From NCBI GenBank assembly GCA_041669225.1, contig JBAYBO010000008.1, forward strand, positions 1-28,899: a stretch of 28,899 nucleotides of DNA. The letters run 5' to 3'. The translations under genes and the position numbers were made by a program. The stretch is from UBA1424 sp041669225. Its GTDB lineage: Bacteria; Bacillota_I; Bacilli_A; RFN20; CAG-826. Below are positions 7,328 through 16,398 of the stretch, piece after piece (position 1 is the first letter of the stretch; each line of letters begins with the position of its first letter). Below the pieces are notes generated by a model that was not told the DNA's origin, searched no databases, and saw only the letters and a program-made list of their open reading frames with translations.

Positions 7328-8359
7328 ATGTGGTGGATTTATCCGTTATACTTTGTATTATTAGTTGCAGTTGTTTTCCTTTCGGTACAACTTGGCCATC
7401 TAGTCGATCTTCTTGATCGAAAGACAAAAATTTCAGGAGCATTTCTCGGCGCGATTTTACTGACGTCGGTGACAACTATTCCTGAACTTTTTTCTTCTAT
7501 TTCCGCTATTTTTGTTGTTGGCGAGCCAGAACTCGTCATGGGCAATATTCTCGGTTCCAATTTGTTTAACATGATGATTATTGCCATTGCCACGATTATA
7601 TTCTTCAGCAATTTCAAGGAAGCGCGAATCGCCAAATTTCATTTATGGCAGATTGTTATTGCCGGGGCTTTTTATGCAATGGCGGCCTTTGCCGTATTCT
7701 TTCCCGAAGCTCAAATCATCTTTAGCATCCATCTCGGCCACGGAACCATCCGCTTTGGCTACTTGAATTTAATTAGCATTATCATTCTTGTCGTTTATGT
7801 TCTCTTGCTTCGTTTTCACCCAAGTGAAAAAGATGAACACCACGAAGTTAAAGAAGATAATTCCAAATTGACAATTAAACAAATCATTATCCGCTTTATT
7901 TTCTTTGCGGTTTTACTAATTGGCGCGAGTATGGGAATTGCTTATGCTGGCGATGCGATATCCAATGACCTTCATATCGGTAAAGCGATCGGTGGTGCGA
8001 TCTTCTTAGGAGTCGCGACATCCTTGCCTGAATTCGTAACGAGCATGACTCTTGTATCGAAAAAGAATTTTGATGCCAGTCTCGGCAACATTTTAGGAAG
8101 TGCTGTTTTCAATTTCTCAATCTTAGCTTTATCCGACGTCTTAACAGTGAATGGTTCAATTTATAATTACCATGAGCACACTCTTGAAATTGGAATTTTA
8201 TTAGGGTTTCTTGCTCTTTCTTGGGTGGCCTTGGCAGCTTGGGTTATTATTAAAACCCGCAAACAAAAAATGAGATCCAAAAAGTGGGCGCTAGTCTTTA
8301 TTCCCTTAAGTCTTGTGATTATTGCCTCATACGTTTTATCAATCGTTTTATCAGTATAA
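7328..8359 (+). CDS. Calcium/sodium antiporter (CaCA family, YrbG type)
   Basis: A 343-residue membrane exchanger with the two inverted Na_Ca_ex repeats. Repeat 1 has TSVTTIPELFSSI then GNILGSNLFN, and repeat 2 has ATSLPEFVTSM then GNILGSAVFNFS. The Pro-Glu pairs and GN-x-x-GS motifs form the cation site in this superfamily. A charged cytoplasmic loop with a His/Glu/Asp stretch (HPSEKDEHHEVKEDNSK) separates the repeats. It would expel Ca2+ in exchange for Na+ or H+. AAAGGAG (7315-7321) fixes the start at ATG 7328. It faces msrB divergently and ends at a bidirectional terminator shared with the convergent MFS gene. Confidence 0.92.
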   Translation: MWWIYPLYFVLLVAVVFLSVQLGHLVDLLDRKTKISGAFLGAILLTSVTTIPELFSSISAIFVVGEPELVMGNILGSNLFNMMIIAIATIIFFSNFKEARIAKFHLWQIVIAGAFYAMAAFAVFFPEAQIIFSIHLGHGTIRFGYLNLISIIILVVYVLLLRFHPSEKDEHHEVKEDNSKLTIKQIIIRFIFFAVLLIGASMGIAYAGDAISNDLHIGKAIGGAIFLGVATSLPEFVTSMTLVSKKNFDASLGNILGSAVFNFSILALSDVLTVNGSIYNYHEHTLEIGILLGFLALSWVALAAWVIIKTRKQKMRSKKWALVFIPLSLVIIASYVLSIVLSV

Positions 8360-8379
8360 GATTAACAAGTTAAAAAAGA

Positions 8380-8406
8380 AAAACCCACGAAGCCATCGTG
8401 GGTTTT
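8380..8406. terminator. Bidirectional intrinsic terminator
   Basis: AAAACCCACGA (8380-8390), loop AGCCA, TCGTGGGTTTT (8396-8406): an 11-bp perfect stem with T-runs in both directions between the convergent antiporter and MFS genes. Confidence 0.93.
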
Positions 8407-8423
8407 GAATATCCTAGAACAAG

Positions 8424-9941
8424 TTATTCAGCAGTTGTTTGTACTTCTTGAGGATCAATGCGCTTTGGTTCACCATGCTTGACGAAGAACATTGTGACGA
8501 TTGCAGCGATTGAGAAAAAGATAGCGTATGGGAAGAGCGTTAGCGTCATGCCCCACTTATCCATCAAAATACCAGAAATGACAGGAGTTACGGCTTGAGC
8601 AGTCATGCTGGCGGCATAATAATAACCTGTAAACACTCCGACATTAGGACCCTTAGACATCTCGACAACCATTGGATAAGAATTAACATTAATAGCCGCC
8701 CAACCGAAGCCGACAACAACCATTGCAACGTAGATAATCCAACCAAGTGATAAATCGATACTGCCGAGGAAGGCGAGCGCGAAGCCGATAATAAGGACGC
8801 CGATGCCGACCATTATTGTATTTTTTCTTCCAAACTTAGTTGAAATAATGCCGATTGGATAGAAGGCGATTAACGCAGCAGCAAAACCCACCATGGCTGG
8901 GAAAGTATAGTTTTCGATTTGTAAGATATTTTGGGCATAAAGCGATAATTTGCTCGAGGCTGCGTTATAAGCAAAGAACCAAAGGAAGACAGAAAGAAGA
9001 ATTAATATGAAGCTACGTTTGACAGCTGGAGACATTTTTTCTCCCTTACTGCCTTTGGCAATCTTTCCTTCTTCTTCGGTTTCAAGACCAAGACGAAGTG
9101 ATTGGCGGCGCATTTCATCAGCCCATTTAACTTCTTTAACCAAGAACATAAACACTGCCAACAAGGCGAGCATCAGCCCAGAGACAATGCCAAATAAAAC
9201 TAGATAGTTGAACGTGTCATAATTGGCAACTTTTACAGTGCCAACAACCATGATTAAGACAAGCGAAACAGCTCCCCCAATTGTACCCATGGCATTAATA
9301 ATGGCGTTAGCCTTTGAGCGAAGTGGTTTAATAGTTACGTCAGGCATCAACGAAACGGCCGGTGTTCTAAATGAGCACATGGCCAGTAAAACGACGAAAA
9401 GAATGCCAATAAATGATCCTAAATATGCCCAGTTGGCCTGAGTGATATTTTTAAAAATGTAATCAGCACGTACTTCAGCAACTTTGTCGGCTACCTCAGT
9501 AATAAATGTGAAATCACTATTAGCGAGTTCAATAAAGGTATGTGTTATACCATTGACCTCGAAATAATATCCAACTGTTTTCGTACCCTCAAGAATCGGA
9601 AGCATCGCCGATATTCCTTCAGCGCGTACCGCGGTAAACTGATAGAAATCAATAACCGCGAGTGAAACGAAGACAATTGCTGCAATTATCGTACCGATAA
9701 GAACGTAGGGCTTTCTCTTGCCCATTTTGGATGTGGTCTTATCTGACCAAGCGCCAAATAAAGGTAAGAAGATAAGGGCCAATAAATTATCTAAGGCCAG
9801 CAAAAGACCAGACCAAGTCTGGTTAAGACCGAAATTGTTGACAAGAATAATGGACATCACGCCATCATAAATTTGCCAAAACATACTGATGAGTAAAAAG
9901 GCCAAACCCACCAAAAACGTTCGCTTAACGTTTAGTTTCAT
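8424..9941 (-). CDS. MFS transporter (GPH/SLC45-like) with an extra loop domain
   Basis: A 505-residue, 12-segment major facilitator. The N-terminal half carries LALIFLPLFGAWSD followed by KTTSKMGKRKPYVLIG, the MFS loop 2-3 motif in the form seen in sugar/cation symporter and SLC45-like proteins. ATG 9941 is chosen because GGGGAG (9953-9948) lies 6 bases upstream; an upstream in-frame TTG is rejected. About 65 polar residues (around 80-145, from FTAVRAEGISAML to YIFKNITQANW) interrupt the N-terminal bundle between two membrane segments, presumably outside the cell. The central cytoplasmic loop is charged. The substrate cannot be read from sequence. A candidate promoter lies upstream: TTGACT (9996-9991), 17 bases, TTAGAT (9973-9968), with a poor -10. 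Confidence 0.85.
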   Translation of the reverse strand: MKLNVKRTFLVGLAFLLISMFWQIYDGVMSIILVNNFGLNQTWSGLLLALDNLLALIFLPLFGAWSDKTTSKMGKRKPYVLIGTIIAAIVFVSLAVIDFYQFTAVRAEGISAMLPILEGTKTVGYYFEVNGITHTFIELANSDFTFITEVADKVAEVRADYIFKNITQANWAYLGSFIGILFVVLLAMCSFRTPAVSLMPDVTIKPLRSKANAIINAMGTIGGAVSLVLIMVVGTVKVANYDTFNYLVLFGIVSGLMLALLAVFMFLVKEVKWADEMRRQSLRLGLETEEEGKIAKGSKGEKMSPAVKRSFILILLSVFLWFFAYNAASSKLSLYAQNILQIENYTFPAMVGFAAALIAFYPIGIISTKFGRKNTIMVGIGVLIIGFALAFLGSIDLSLGWIIYVAMVVVGFGWAAINVNSYPMVVEMSKGPNVGVFTGYYYAASMTAQAVTPVISGILMDKWGMTLTLFPYAIFFSIAAIVTMFFVKHGEPKRIDPQEVQTTAE

Positions 9942-10010
9942 GAATTTCTCCCCGTGTGTTAGCACATATCTAAATAAAATATTAACATAAAGTCAACTAA
10001 GATGTAGAAG

Positions 10011-10033
10011 AAAAAAGGCGATTTACGGCCTTA
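10011..10033 (-). terminator. Intrinsic terminator overlapping the end of the glycerophosphodiesterase gene
   Basis: On the minus strand AAGGC, an 8-base loop containing the stop codon region, and GCCTT followed by TTTTCTTC. The stem is short (5 bp) but the T-run is good. It would separate this gene from the MFS gene. Confidence 0.5.
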
Positions 10034-10754
10034 TTACTTCAAAAATATAATTTGACGTTTCTTTGAGGGCTAAAACCCTTTTTTCCTCATTATCAATTGT
10101 CCAAGAAATAACGGCCTTTCCCCGCTTACACAAGCGACGAAGTTTCTTGTTTGGCAAAAAGTTTACGTCAAAAGCGATAAACGATGGTTTTGAGATAAAA
10201 CGGATATTTAATGTTTTAAACATCCATCTCGCAAATTTTCCTATTCCTCCCAGCTCATGAGAAATTAGTTGCCCATAAGGATACTTCTTGGGGTACTTTT
10301 TATTAAGCCAGCGGATGGCGTAAGGATTAAATGATTCAATGGCGATATTATTTGTGTCTGGGTAATTATCTAATAACGTCATAATCGCCTCTGGTAATCT
10401 TTCATTAAATGACCCGTCAACCTTTATTTCTATCAGCAAAGGAACTTTGCCATCTACTACTTCGAGAACTTCATCGAGAGTAGGAATTCTTTCTTTAGAA
10501 TGCACAAGTGACGTATTTGCTAATTCTTCTTTTGTCATTTCGCTGACGCGTCGAGACAATTTGGCGACCCGTGTCAAATCGTTATCATGGACAACAGCGA
10601 GAGTTCCGTCTTTTGTAAAATGGACGTCAAGTTCAATTCCATAACCACGCTCAACAGCGGCTTTAAATGCGCCGAGACTATTTTCATCGTACTTATTATC
10701 GTAAAGTCCACGATGGGCGAGAGGAATTCTAAGAAAATTTGTTAGATCATTCAT
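10023..10754 (-). CDS. Glycerophosphodiester phosphodiesterase (GDPD family)
   Basis: Hydrolyses glycerophosphodiesters to glycerol-3-phosphate and an alcohol. At 243 residues it is a normal-size cytoplasmic GDPD with no signal peptide or membrane segment. Motifs are AHRGLYDN with H14 and R15, IELDV with E41 and D43 (metal ligands), VVHDNDLTR with H56, RIPTLDEVLE, and LLIEIKVDG. ATG 10754 is preceded by AAAGGAAAAG. A -10 TAAAAT (10783-10778, minus) with a TAAACA 17 bases upstream is a candidate promoter. It feeds the same metabolite pool as the GlpA-like dehydrogenase operon at 13-20 kb. Confidence 0.93.
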   Translation of the reverse strand: MNDLTNFLRIPLAHRGLYDNKYDENSLGAFKAAVERGYGIELDVHFTKDGTLAVVHDNDLTRVAKLSRRVSEMTKEELANTSLVHSKERIPTLDEVLEVVDGKVPLLIEIKVDGSFNERLPEAIMTLLDNYPDTNNIAIESFNPYAIRWLNKKYPKKYPYGQLISHELGGIGKFARWMFKTLNIRFISKPSFIAFDVNFLPNKKLRRLCKRGKAVISWTIDNEEKRVLALKETSNYIFEVIRP

Positions 10755-10879
10755 TGGTGACTTTTCCTTTACAAACTATTTTACCTTCTGTGTTCAAAAT
10801 TGTTTAAATTATTATTAAAAAAATATGAATTATTACGAATATTGAAAAATGACCTATTCGCCCTTCTTGGTGTTTGTCT

Positions 10880-10885
10880 TATAAT
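10880..10885 (+). promoter_or_regulatory. Candidate -10 element of hppA
   Basis: TATAAT lies 36 bases before the hppA start. No good -35 exists at normal spacing, so confidence is limited. Confidence 0.4.
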
Positions 10886-10921
10886 TAGTATTGCGCGAAC
10901 AAGCATTATAAGGAGCTTAAT

Positions 10922-13048
10922 ATGTCAAATGAAATGTGGGCTTATGTTATTGCCTTAGCTGTCTCTTTGCTCGCCATAGGCGTCGCCATTTGGATGGCAC
11001 TATGGGTTAAAAAACTTGAATCTGATAATCAAAAAATTGAATATGTTTCGAATCTTATTAAACGCGGAGCTAATACTTTTTTGAAGCGGGAGTATACGAT
11101 TTTGGCGGTTTTCGCTGGCATTCTCTTCGTTTTTATCCTTCTTTTCTTACCCAAACCAATCTGGCAAGTTGGTGATGAAGTAAATATTCATCGTGCATTA
11201 CCCAACTTAGCAATGGGCATTTCATATTTAGTCGGAACCGTTTTTTCTGGCATTGCTGGTAAAATCGGCATTGATATCGCGACGATTGCCAATGTGAAAT
11301 CCGCCGAAGCGGCAACAAGAGGCATTAAACCTTCATTTATGGCCGGATTCCGAGGTGGCGCTGTTATGGGCATGGCTGTTGTGGCCAGTTGCTTATTGGG
11401 CGTTACTCTTGTATTCTGGGCTACTTATAGTTGGACGGGAAACGCTAGAGTCTTAATCGGTTTCAGTTTTGGCGCCAGCTCGTTAGCCCTGTTTGCAAAA
11501 GCCGGCGGTGGTATCTTTACTAAAACCGCTGACATCAGCGCTGATCTTGTTGGCAAAGTCGAATTGGGCATTCCTGAGGATGATCCGCGTAATCCTGCCG
11601 TCATCGCCGATAATGTTGGCGATAATGTCGGTGATGTCGCTGGCATGGGGGCTGATTTATTTGACTCAAATGTCGCGTCTTTATCAGCTGCACTAGTATT
11701 AGCTATTGCTTTAGATCCGAAATTCATTCCCCTCGTATTTCTATTTGCAACCGCGGGGTTATTATCTTCGATAATTGGTGTGTCAACTGCCAATATTGGC
11801 AAACACGGGAATCCTACAAGAGCGCTTAACAGCAGTACTTATATTACGACTGCTATCTATTTCATTTTTACGGCAGTAATTACTGTTCTCTTTGACTTTG
11901 TTTTTGATATCGGTACTGGACACGTTTACTGGTTTATATGGGGTTCAACGGTACTTGGACTGCTTGTTGGCGTTGTTATCGGTCTTGCAACGGATTACTT
12001 TACTGATGATAGTCGTAAGCCTGTGCATATGGTTGCAATAGCTTCGGAAACTGGGCCGGCCTTCACTATTCTTTCTGGTATTTCGTATGGCTTCTTAAGC
12101 GTCTTTCCGGCGATGGTCGGAATTGGTATATCTGCCTTAGGCTCTTATTTATTAACGATGAATATTTCTTCGACGATGCCAGCAACTGCTGGTATGTTTG
12201 GAATCTCAATGGCAGCTGTTGGGATGCTTTCCATTGTGGGCATGATTATTTCAAACGATGCCTATGGACCAATTGTTGATAACGCACGAGGTCTTGTCGA
12301 GATGGGTAATCTCGGCGAAGAAGCTCTCGAAATTACTGACCGTCTTGACAGTGCCGGTAATACTGTTAAGGCCGTTACTAAAGGTTTCGCTATTGGGGCG
12401 GCTGGCTTGACGGTTATTGCCCTTCTAGGTGCCTTTATGTCTGAGGCTAATGCGTTAGGCGCCGGATTAACTGGATTCGATGTGATGGATCCAGTCATCT
12501 TCTTTGGTTTATTGGTAGGAGCGGCGGTCCCGGCGGTTTTTTCAGCCCTACTCATGCTTGGTGTTAATCGCAACGCGCAACGAATGATAAAAGAAATCCA
12601 TCGTCAGTTCAATGACATCCCTGGGTTAAAAGAGGGACAAGCTGGCGTTGAACCTGAATATGATAAGTGTATTGACATCGCCACTAAAGGCGCATTAAAA
12701 GAACTTGTCGTTGCAGGCTTGTTTGCTATTCTCATTACGATTGCCGTCGGCTTTATCGGCGGTGTCAGGGCGATTGGAGGATTCCTCGTTGGCAATATCG
12801 TTGTTGGTCTATTACTCGCTCTCTTTATGTCAAACTCCGGTGGTCTATGGGATAACACGAAAAAATATATTGAATCAGGACACCATGGTGGCAAGGGCAG
12901 TTTTGCTCATAAAGCAGCAGTCACGGGAGATACGGTTGGTGACCCATTTAAAGACACGGCTGGACCATCAATCAATACTCAGATTACGGTTGTTTCACTT
13001 GTAGCCTCGCTAATGGCTTACATTTTTATCCTCTATAGCATTTTTTAA
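10922..13048 (+). CDS. hppA: K+-independent proton-translocating membrane pyrophosphatase
   Basis: Couples pyrophosphate hydrolysis to cation pumping across the membrane. The 708-residue protein has about 16 membrane segments and all signature motifs: DLVGKVELGIPEDDPRNPA (about 208-226), ADNVGDNVGDVAGMGADLF (229-247) and GDTVGDPFKDTAGPS near the C-terminus. The residue at the K+-dependence position is lysine (K483 in GNTVKAVTKG); K+-dependent enzymes have alanine there. This predicts the K+-independent subclass, whose members pump H+. AAGGAG (10912-10917) precedes ATG 10922. A bidirectional terminator follows. It would recycle PPi energy in an energy-limited metabolism. Confidence 0.97.
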   Translation: MSNEMWAYVIALAVSLLAIGVAIWMALWVKKLESDNQKIEYVSNLIKRGANTFLKREYTILAVFAGILFVFILLFLPKPIWQVGDEVNIHRALPNLAMGISYLVGTVFSGIAGKIGIDIATIANVKSAEAATRGIKPSFMAGFRGGAVMGMAVVASCLLGVTLVFWATYSWTGNARVLIGFSFGASSLALFAKAGGGIFTKTADISADLVGKVELGIPEDDPRNPAVIADNVGDNVGDVAGMGADLFDSNVASLSAALVLAIALDPKFIPLVFLFATAGLLSSIIGVSTANIGKHGNPTRALNSSTYITTAIYFIFTAVITVLFDFVFDIGTGHVYWFIWGSTVLGLLVGVVIGLATDYFTDDSRKPVHMVAIASETGPAFTILSGISYGFLSVFPAMVGIGISALGSYLLTMNISSTMPATAGMFGISMAAVGMLSIVGMIISNDAYGPIVDNARGLVEMGNLGEEALEITDRLDSAGNTVKAVTKGFAIGAAGLTVIALLGAFMSEANALGAGLTGFDVMDPVIFFGLLVGAAVPAVFSALLMLGVNRNAQRMIKEIHRQFNDIPGLKEGQAGVEPEYDKCIDIATKGALKELVVAGLFAILITIAVGFIGGVRAIGGFLVGNIVVGLLLALFMSNSGGLWDNTKKYIESGHHGGKGSFAHKAAVTGDTVGDPFKDTAGPSINTQITVVSLVASLMAYIFILYSIF

Positions 13049-13066
13049 AGAAACTTGTTTGCAAAG

Positions 13067-13091
13067 AAAAAAGCCGATTTAAGGCTTTTTT
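13067..13091. terminator. Bidirectional terminator between hppA and the AGPS-like gene
   Basis: AAAAAAGCC (13067-13075), 7-base loop, GGCTTTTTT (13083-13091). The stem and T-run read equally in both directions between convergent genes. Confidence 0.92.
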
Positions 13092-13105
13092 GATGGAATA
13101 TCTAT

Positions 13106-14839
13106 TTATTTTTTTAGAAAACGCTTCTTTGCTTCGGGTATATCAAAGCCGAGTGTGCCACCTGGATTCATGATATTGTCGGGATCAAAATGATGCTTAA
13201 GAGTTTTGAGAACTGAATATTCAGTTTTGCCTAATGAACCTTCAAGCCATGGGCCAAACATTTTACCAATGCCATGATGATGTGACATCGAGGCCCCGGA
13301 TTTTTGAATCGCATCAAGGATACCGCTGTGATAGGAAATGTAGTCATTGATATTATTCATTCTCGTGATGAAAATGAAGTAGAGATTCGCTCCTTGCGGG
13401 TAAGCATGAGATAAGTGCGTTGTCACTACTGTATTGGGTCGTGAATGGCAATACTCACGTACACTTTTGTAAACCTCATTCATATTTGACCAAAGCACAG
13501 AACACTCTAGGGTATCAGTAAGAATACCGAAGTCTTGCATTGAGTCGCGAAGATATGGATCAGTAAAGCGACCCTTCTCCCAAGCTTTAGTAACAAAGCC
13601 CGTTAAATTCATTCCACCATGCTTGCGCGCGATGCGCTTGATGTTTGCGGCGACGTTTTTAGCGAAGCCTTTTTCGCCTTCACTCCACCCAAGAAACAAA
13701 CTTCTTTCCATCGGTTTATAACCACCGACTTTAAATAATTTGGCAAGTGGAGATTCATCGACGCCATAAAGTCTCATCATTAAATCAGTTTCTTCGGCAT
13801 CCGAACAGCGAAAGACGGATGCGAATCCGGCTTCACATTGCATCATCTCACGCGTTGCTTCTTGAGCTTCTTGCCAATTATGAAACATAAATGCAAAAGA
13901 TTTACGGTTTTCTTTAGTGAGACGGAAGACGCGTAATGTGACATCCGTCAAGACTCCGAATGCGCCTTCGCTGCCCATCATTATGTGATTAAGCGACGGG
14001 CCAGTCGCTTCACGTGGGTAAGGCGAAGTAACGATATTTCCAATTGGAGTGGCATATTTTTGTTGTAAAACAAGATCTTCAATTTTGCCGTAGTAAGTTG
14101 AGTTTTGACCTGCACCTCTTGTGACAACCCAACCGCCGACTGAACTATATTCAAATGATTGCGGGAAGTGTCCACATGTGTAAGCGCGCTTAGCATTAAA
14201 AAGTTGAACGGCACTATTTAATGTTTCTTCAAGTTTGGGTCCGCTCATACCGGCTTGAACGGTAATTGTCTGATCTTTTTCATTAAAGTCGATAACCTTG
14301 TTAAAGCGAAGCCGCATATCGAGACTGATTCCACCTTTAACACACTCCACGCCGCGTGTAACGCTGCTTCCGCCGCCATAGACATAAACTGGAATTTTGT
14401 GATTAGCGCAATAAGCGACAATTTTTTCGATTTGTTCGCGCGTGTCAGGATATAGAACAGCCTCGGGGATATTTTCGACAATTCGTTGACGAAGACGAAG
14501 GACATCATGCATTGTTTTGCCATAGGCAACGCTTAATCGTGAGTAATTATCTATTCGCACGAAATCATCGCCAAGAATTTTTTTAAATTCTGCGATATGT
14601 TCTATCGCAAGTTTAGATGGAATGTTGTAATCGACATGGCCAAAGCCGAGACTTCCGTCATATTTTTGGAAATCCTCATCCTTCATATCGAAAATTTCCT
14701 TCATGACCTTATATAGATTTTCTTTTGGCCATTTAAAGTAATTGGGGTCTCCCCAACGGAAAATGGAACGCCAACTACGAGGGTCGGCTGATGTTTCAAC
14801 CCATTTTGGAGAGAAATCCTTGTATTGTTTATTAGACAT
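13106..14839 (-). CDS. Alkylglycerone-phosphate synthase (AGPS)-like FAD-binding enzyme
   Basis: A 577-residue flavoenzyme of the VAO/PCMH superfamily. The N-terminal FAD domain has VYGGGSSVTRG (154-163) and TCGHFPQSFEYSSVGGWVV (221-239), close to the AGPS form TGHEPDSLEFSTVGGW, then YYGKIEDLVL and MMGSEGAFGVLTDVTLRV. The cap domain keeps Y480 in a context like the catalytic Tyr578 of human AGPS, and the triple histidine SHHHGIGK (H520-H522) typical of AGPS. D-lactate and glycolate dehydrogenases lack that HHH motif. The known AGPS reaction exchanges the acyl chain of acyl-dihydroxyacetone phosphate for a fatty alcohol, forming an ether. No peroxisomal or secretion signal is seen. Its ATG overlaps the kinase stop (TAATG), making it the last gene of the operon. 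Whether it makes or breaks ethers here is unknown. Confidence 0.82.
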   Translation of the reverse strand: MSNKQYKDFSPKWVETSADPRSWRSIFRWGDPNYFKWPKENLYKVMKEIFDMKDEDFQKYDGSLGFGHVDYNIPSKLAIEHIAEFKKILGDDFVRIDNYSRLSVAYGKTMHDVLRLRQRIVENIPEAVLYPDTREQIEKIVAYCANHKIPVYVYGGGSSVTRGVECVKGGISLDMRLRFNKVIDFNEKDQTITVQAGMSGPKLEETLNSAVQLFNAKRAYTCGHFPQSFEYSSVGGWVVTRGAGQNSTYYGKIEDLVLQQKYATPIGNIVTSPYPREATGPSLNHIMMGSEGAFGVLTDVTLRVFRLTKENRKSFAFMFHNWQEAQEATREMMQCEAGFASVFRCSDAEETDLMMRLYGVDESPLAKLFKVGGYKPMERSLFLGWSEGEKGFAKNVAANIKRIARKHGGMNLTGFVTKAWEKGRFTDPYLRDSMQDFGILTDTLECSVLWSNMNEVYKSVREYCHSRPNTVVTTHLSHAYPQGANLYFIFITRMNNINDYISYHSGILDAIQKSGASMSHHHGIGKMFGPWLEGSLGKTEYSVLKTLKHHFDPDNIMNPGGTLGFDIPEAKKRFLKK

Positions 14840-16398
14840 TATTTATCCTTCCTTTCTTTAATAATTGAGCGTAATTCCCAGTAAAGCGGTTTTAACTGTT
14901 TATAAATTCGTTTATAAATTCGTGTGTGCAAATTTTTATAAACCTCATGAACTTCCGGATTTGGCGTAAAGGTCTTAGTGTAGTGAACCATATTATTAAT
15001 GGCTTCATGATAATCTTTGAAAACACCAAGGCTTACAAAGGCGACCATTGAACTTCCTAATCCACAAGCTTCGTAGGTTTGAATTCGGTAAACGGGCTTT
15101 CCAAACATGTCGGCAGTAATCTGGCAGATTTCTTCGCTTTGCGAACCTCCGCCCGAAACAGTTAATCCGGAAATGGTTTGCTTTGAACTTTTTTCTAAGT
15201 TTTCCATTCCTTCCATTAATCCGTAGCCAATACCTTCGATAATTGCTTTATAAATATGGACCCGAGTATGTTCGCTTGAAAAACCAATAATGCTTCCTTT
15301 GGCTTCAGGTTGCTTTAAAGATGGTGCCCAATAAGGTTGGAGGATTAAACCGCCGCTGCCAGCAGGAATTTCTTTTAACCGGCGGTTGAGGAGTTCTTCG
15401 GGAGACACGCCAAGCTTTGGGGCCTGAACAACTTCTTTTTCAGCGAATTCCTTCTTGAACCAACTCACCATCCAAAAACCGCGGTAAACTTGAATTTCGG
15501 GATTCCAGGTGCCAATTGTCGCACCTGGATAGGCCGGCATGAATTGTTGGGGCTCGACATATTTTCTAAGTGTTGTTTGAATTGTTGCTGTCGTTCCAAA
15601 GCTTAAAGAAGCGAGGTCATTATCCAAAACCCCACATCCAAGCGTTTCACATGCCTTATCCGAAGCGGTAGCAATAACCGGTAGGCCTTCTTTTATGAGA
15701 TACTCTTCACTAACTTCTTTAGGAATATTCCCTAAAATCGATCCTGGTGGCAAAATGGCTTGTAACTTTTCTGGTTCGACATTAAAAATCGCATACTTAA
15801 TATTTGATGGTTCGTACCATTTATTGTTTTTGTAATCATAAGGAATATGCGCCACCTGAGAAGCTGACGAATCAACAAGTTTCTTTGTGAGTTGATAAGT
15901 TAAATAACCGCTGATAGTTAGATACTTGTAAGTGGCAGCCCAAATATCTGGTTCATTTTCTTGAATCCAGTTGCTTTTGGTAATTTTTCTCTGGTCTTCA
16001 AGAGCTTCGCTCATGCCGACGAGTTTAAATGCCAGTCGCGAGACAAGCGGCAGTGGTTTTTCGCACTTCGCCTCGCGTTGATCAAGCCAGATAATAATGT
16101 CTCTAAGTGGATTGATATCTTTATCAACACAAACGCATGTGTCACGAATAGTCGTGATTGTCACGGCGATTATTTCTTCGATTTTATCTTGGTTATTCTG
16201 ATGAATGCGCCGAGACACTTCTTTTAAGGTATCAACATAGATACTTGGTTTTTGTTCGGCATAGCCGGGTTGAAGAGAATAATATGGTACAAAAGATATT
16301 TGTTCTTTTGCGACAATATTTCCTTGCTTATCAACAAGCAAGGCTCGAATGCTTTGTGTTCCGCAGTCAAACGTCAACACCAATGGATTAGTACTCAT
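14839..16398 (-). CDS. FGGY-family carbohydrate/polyol kinase
   Basis: A 519-residue ATP-dependent kinase of the actin-like FGGY family. The first phosphate-binding loop is LTFDCGTQSIRALLVD (8-23), followed by IIWLDQRE (102-109) and the catalytic-Asp segment ATASDKACETLGCG (243-256, D247). Glycerol kinases have GDQQAA at that place, so this is not a standard GlpK. The C-terminal domain has LTVSGGGSQSEEICQITADMFG-like sequence (split here: LTVSGGGSQSEEI, then CQITADMFG), which binds the adenine nucleotide. Start ATG 16398 overlaps the DUF1667 stop (ATGA), and the stop overlaps the AGPS-like start. By context it should phosphorylate glycerol, dihydroxyacetone or a glycerol derivative; the substrate is unproven. 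Confidence 0.88.
   Translation of the reverse strand: MSTNPLVLTFDCGTQSIRALLVDKQGNIVAKEQISFVPYYSLQPGYAEQKPSIYVDTLKEVSRRIHQNNQDKIEEIIAVTITTIRDTCVCVDKDINPLRDIIIWLDQREAKCEKPLPLVSRLAFKLVGMSEALEDQRKITKSNWIQENEPDIWAATYKYLTISGYLTYQLTKKLVDSSASQVAHIPYDYKNNKWYEPSNIKYAIFNVEPEKLQAILPPGSILGNIPKEVSEEYLIKEGLPVIATASDKACETLGCGVLDNDLASLSFGTTATIQTTLRKYVEPQQFMPAYPGATIGTWNPEIQVYRGFWMVSWFKKEFAEKEVVQAPKLGVSPEELLNRRLKEIPAGSGGLILQPYWAPSLKQPEAKGSIIGFSSEHTRVHIYKAIIEGIGYGLMEGMENLEKSSKQTISGLTVSGGGSQSEEICQITADMFGKPVYRIQTYEACGLGSSMVAFVSLGVFKDYHEAINNMVHYTKTFTPNPEVHEVYKNLHTRIYKRIYKQLKPLYWELRSIIKERKDK

Noticed and set aside
13981..14529. Alternative-frame ORFs inside the AGPS-like gene and similar shadows elsewhere
   Set aside because: They lie inside well-supported genes, lack ribosome binding sites and have no recognisable protein features.
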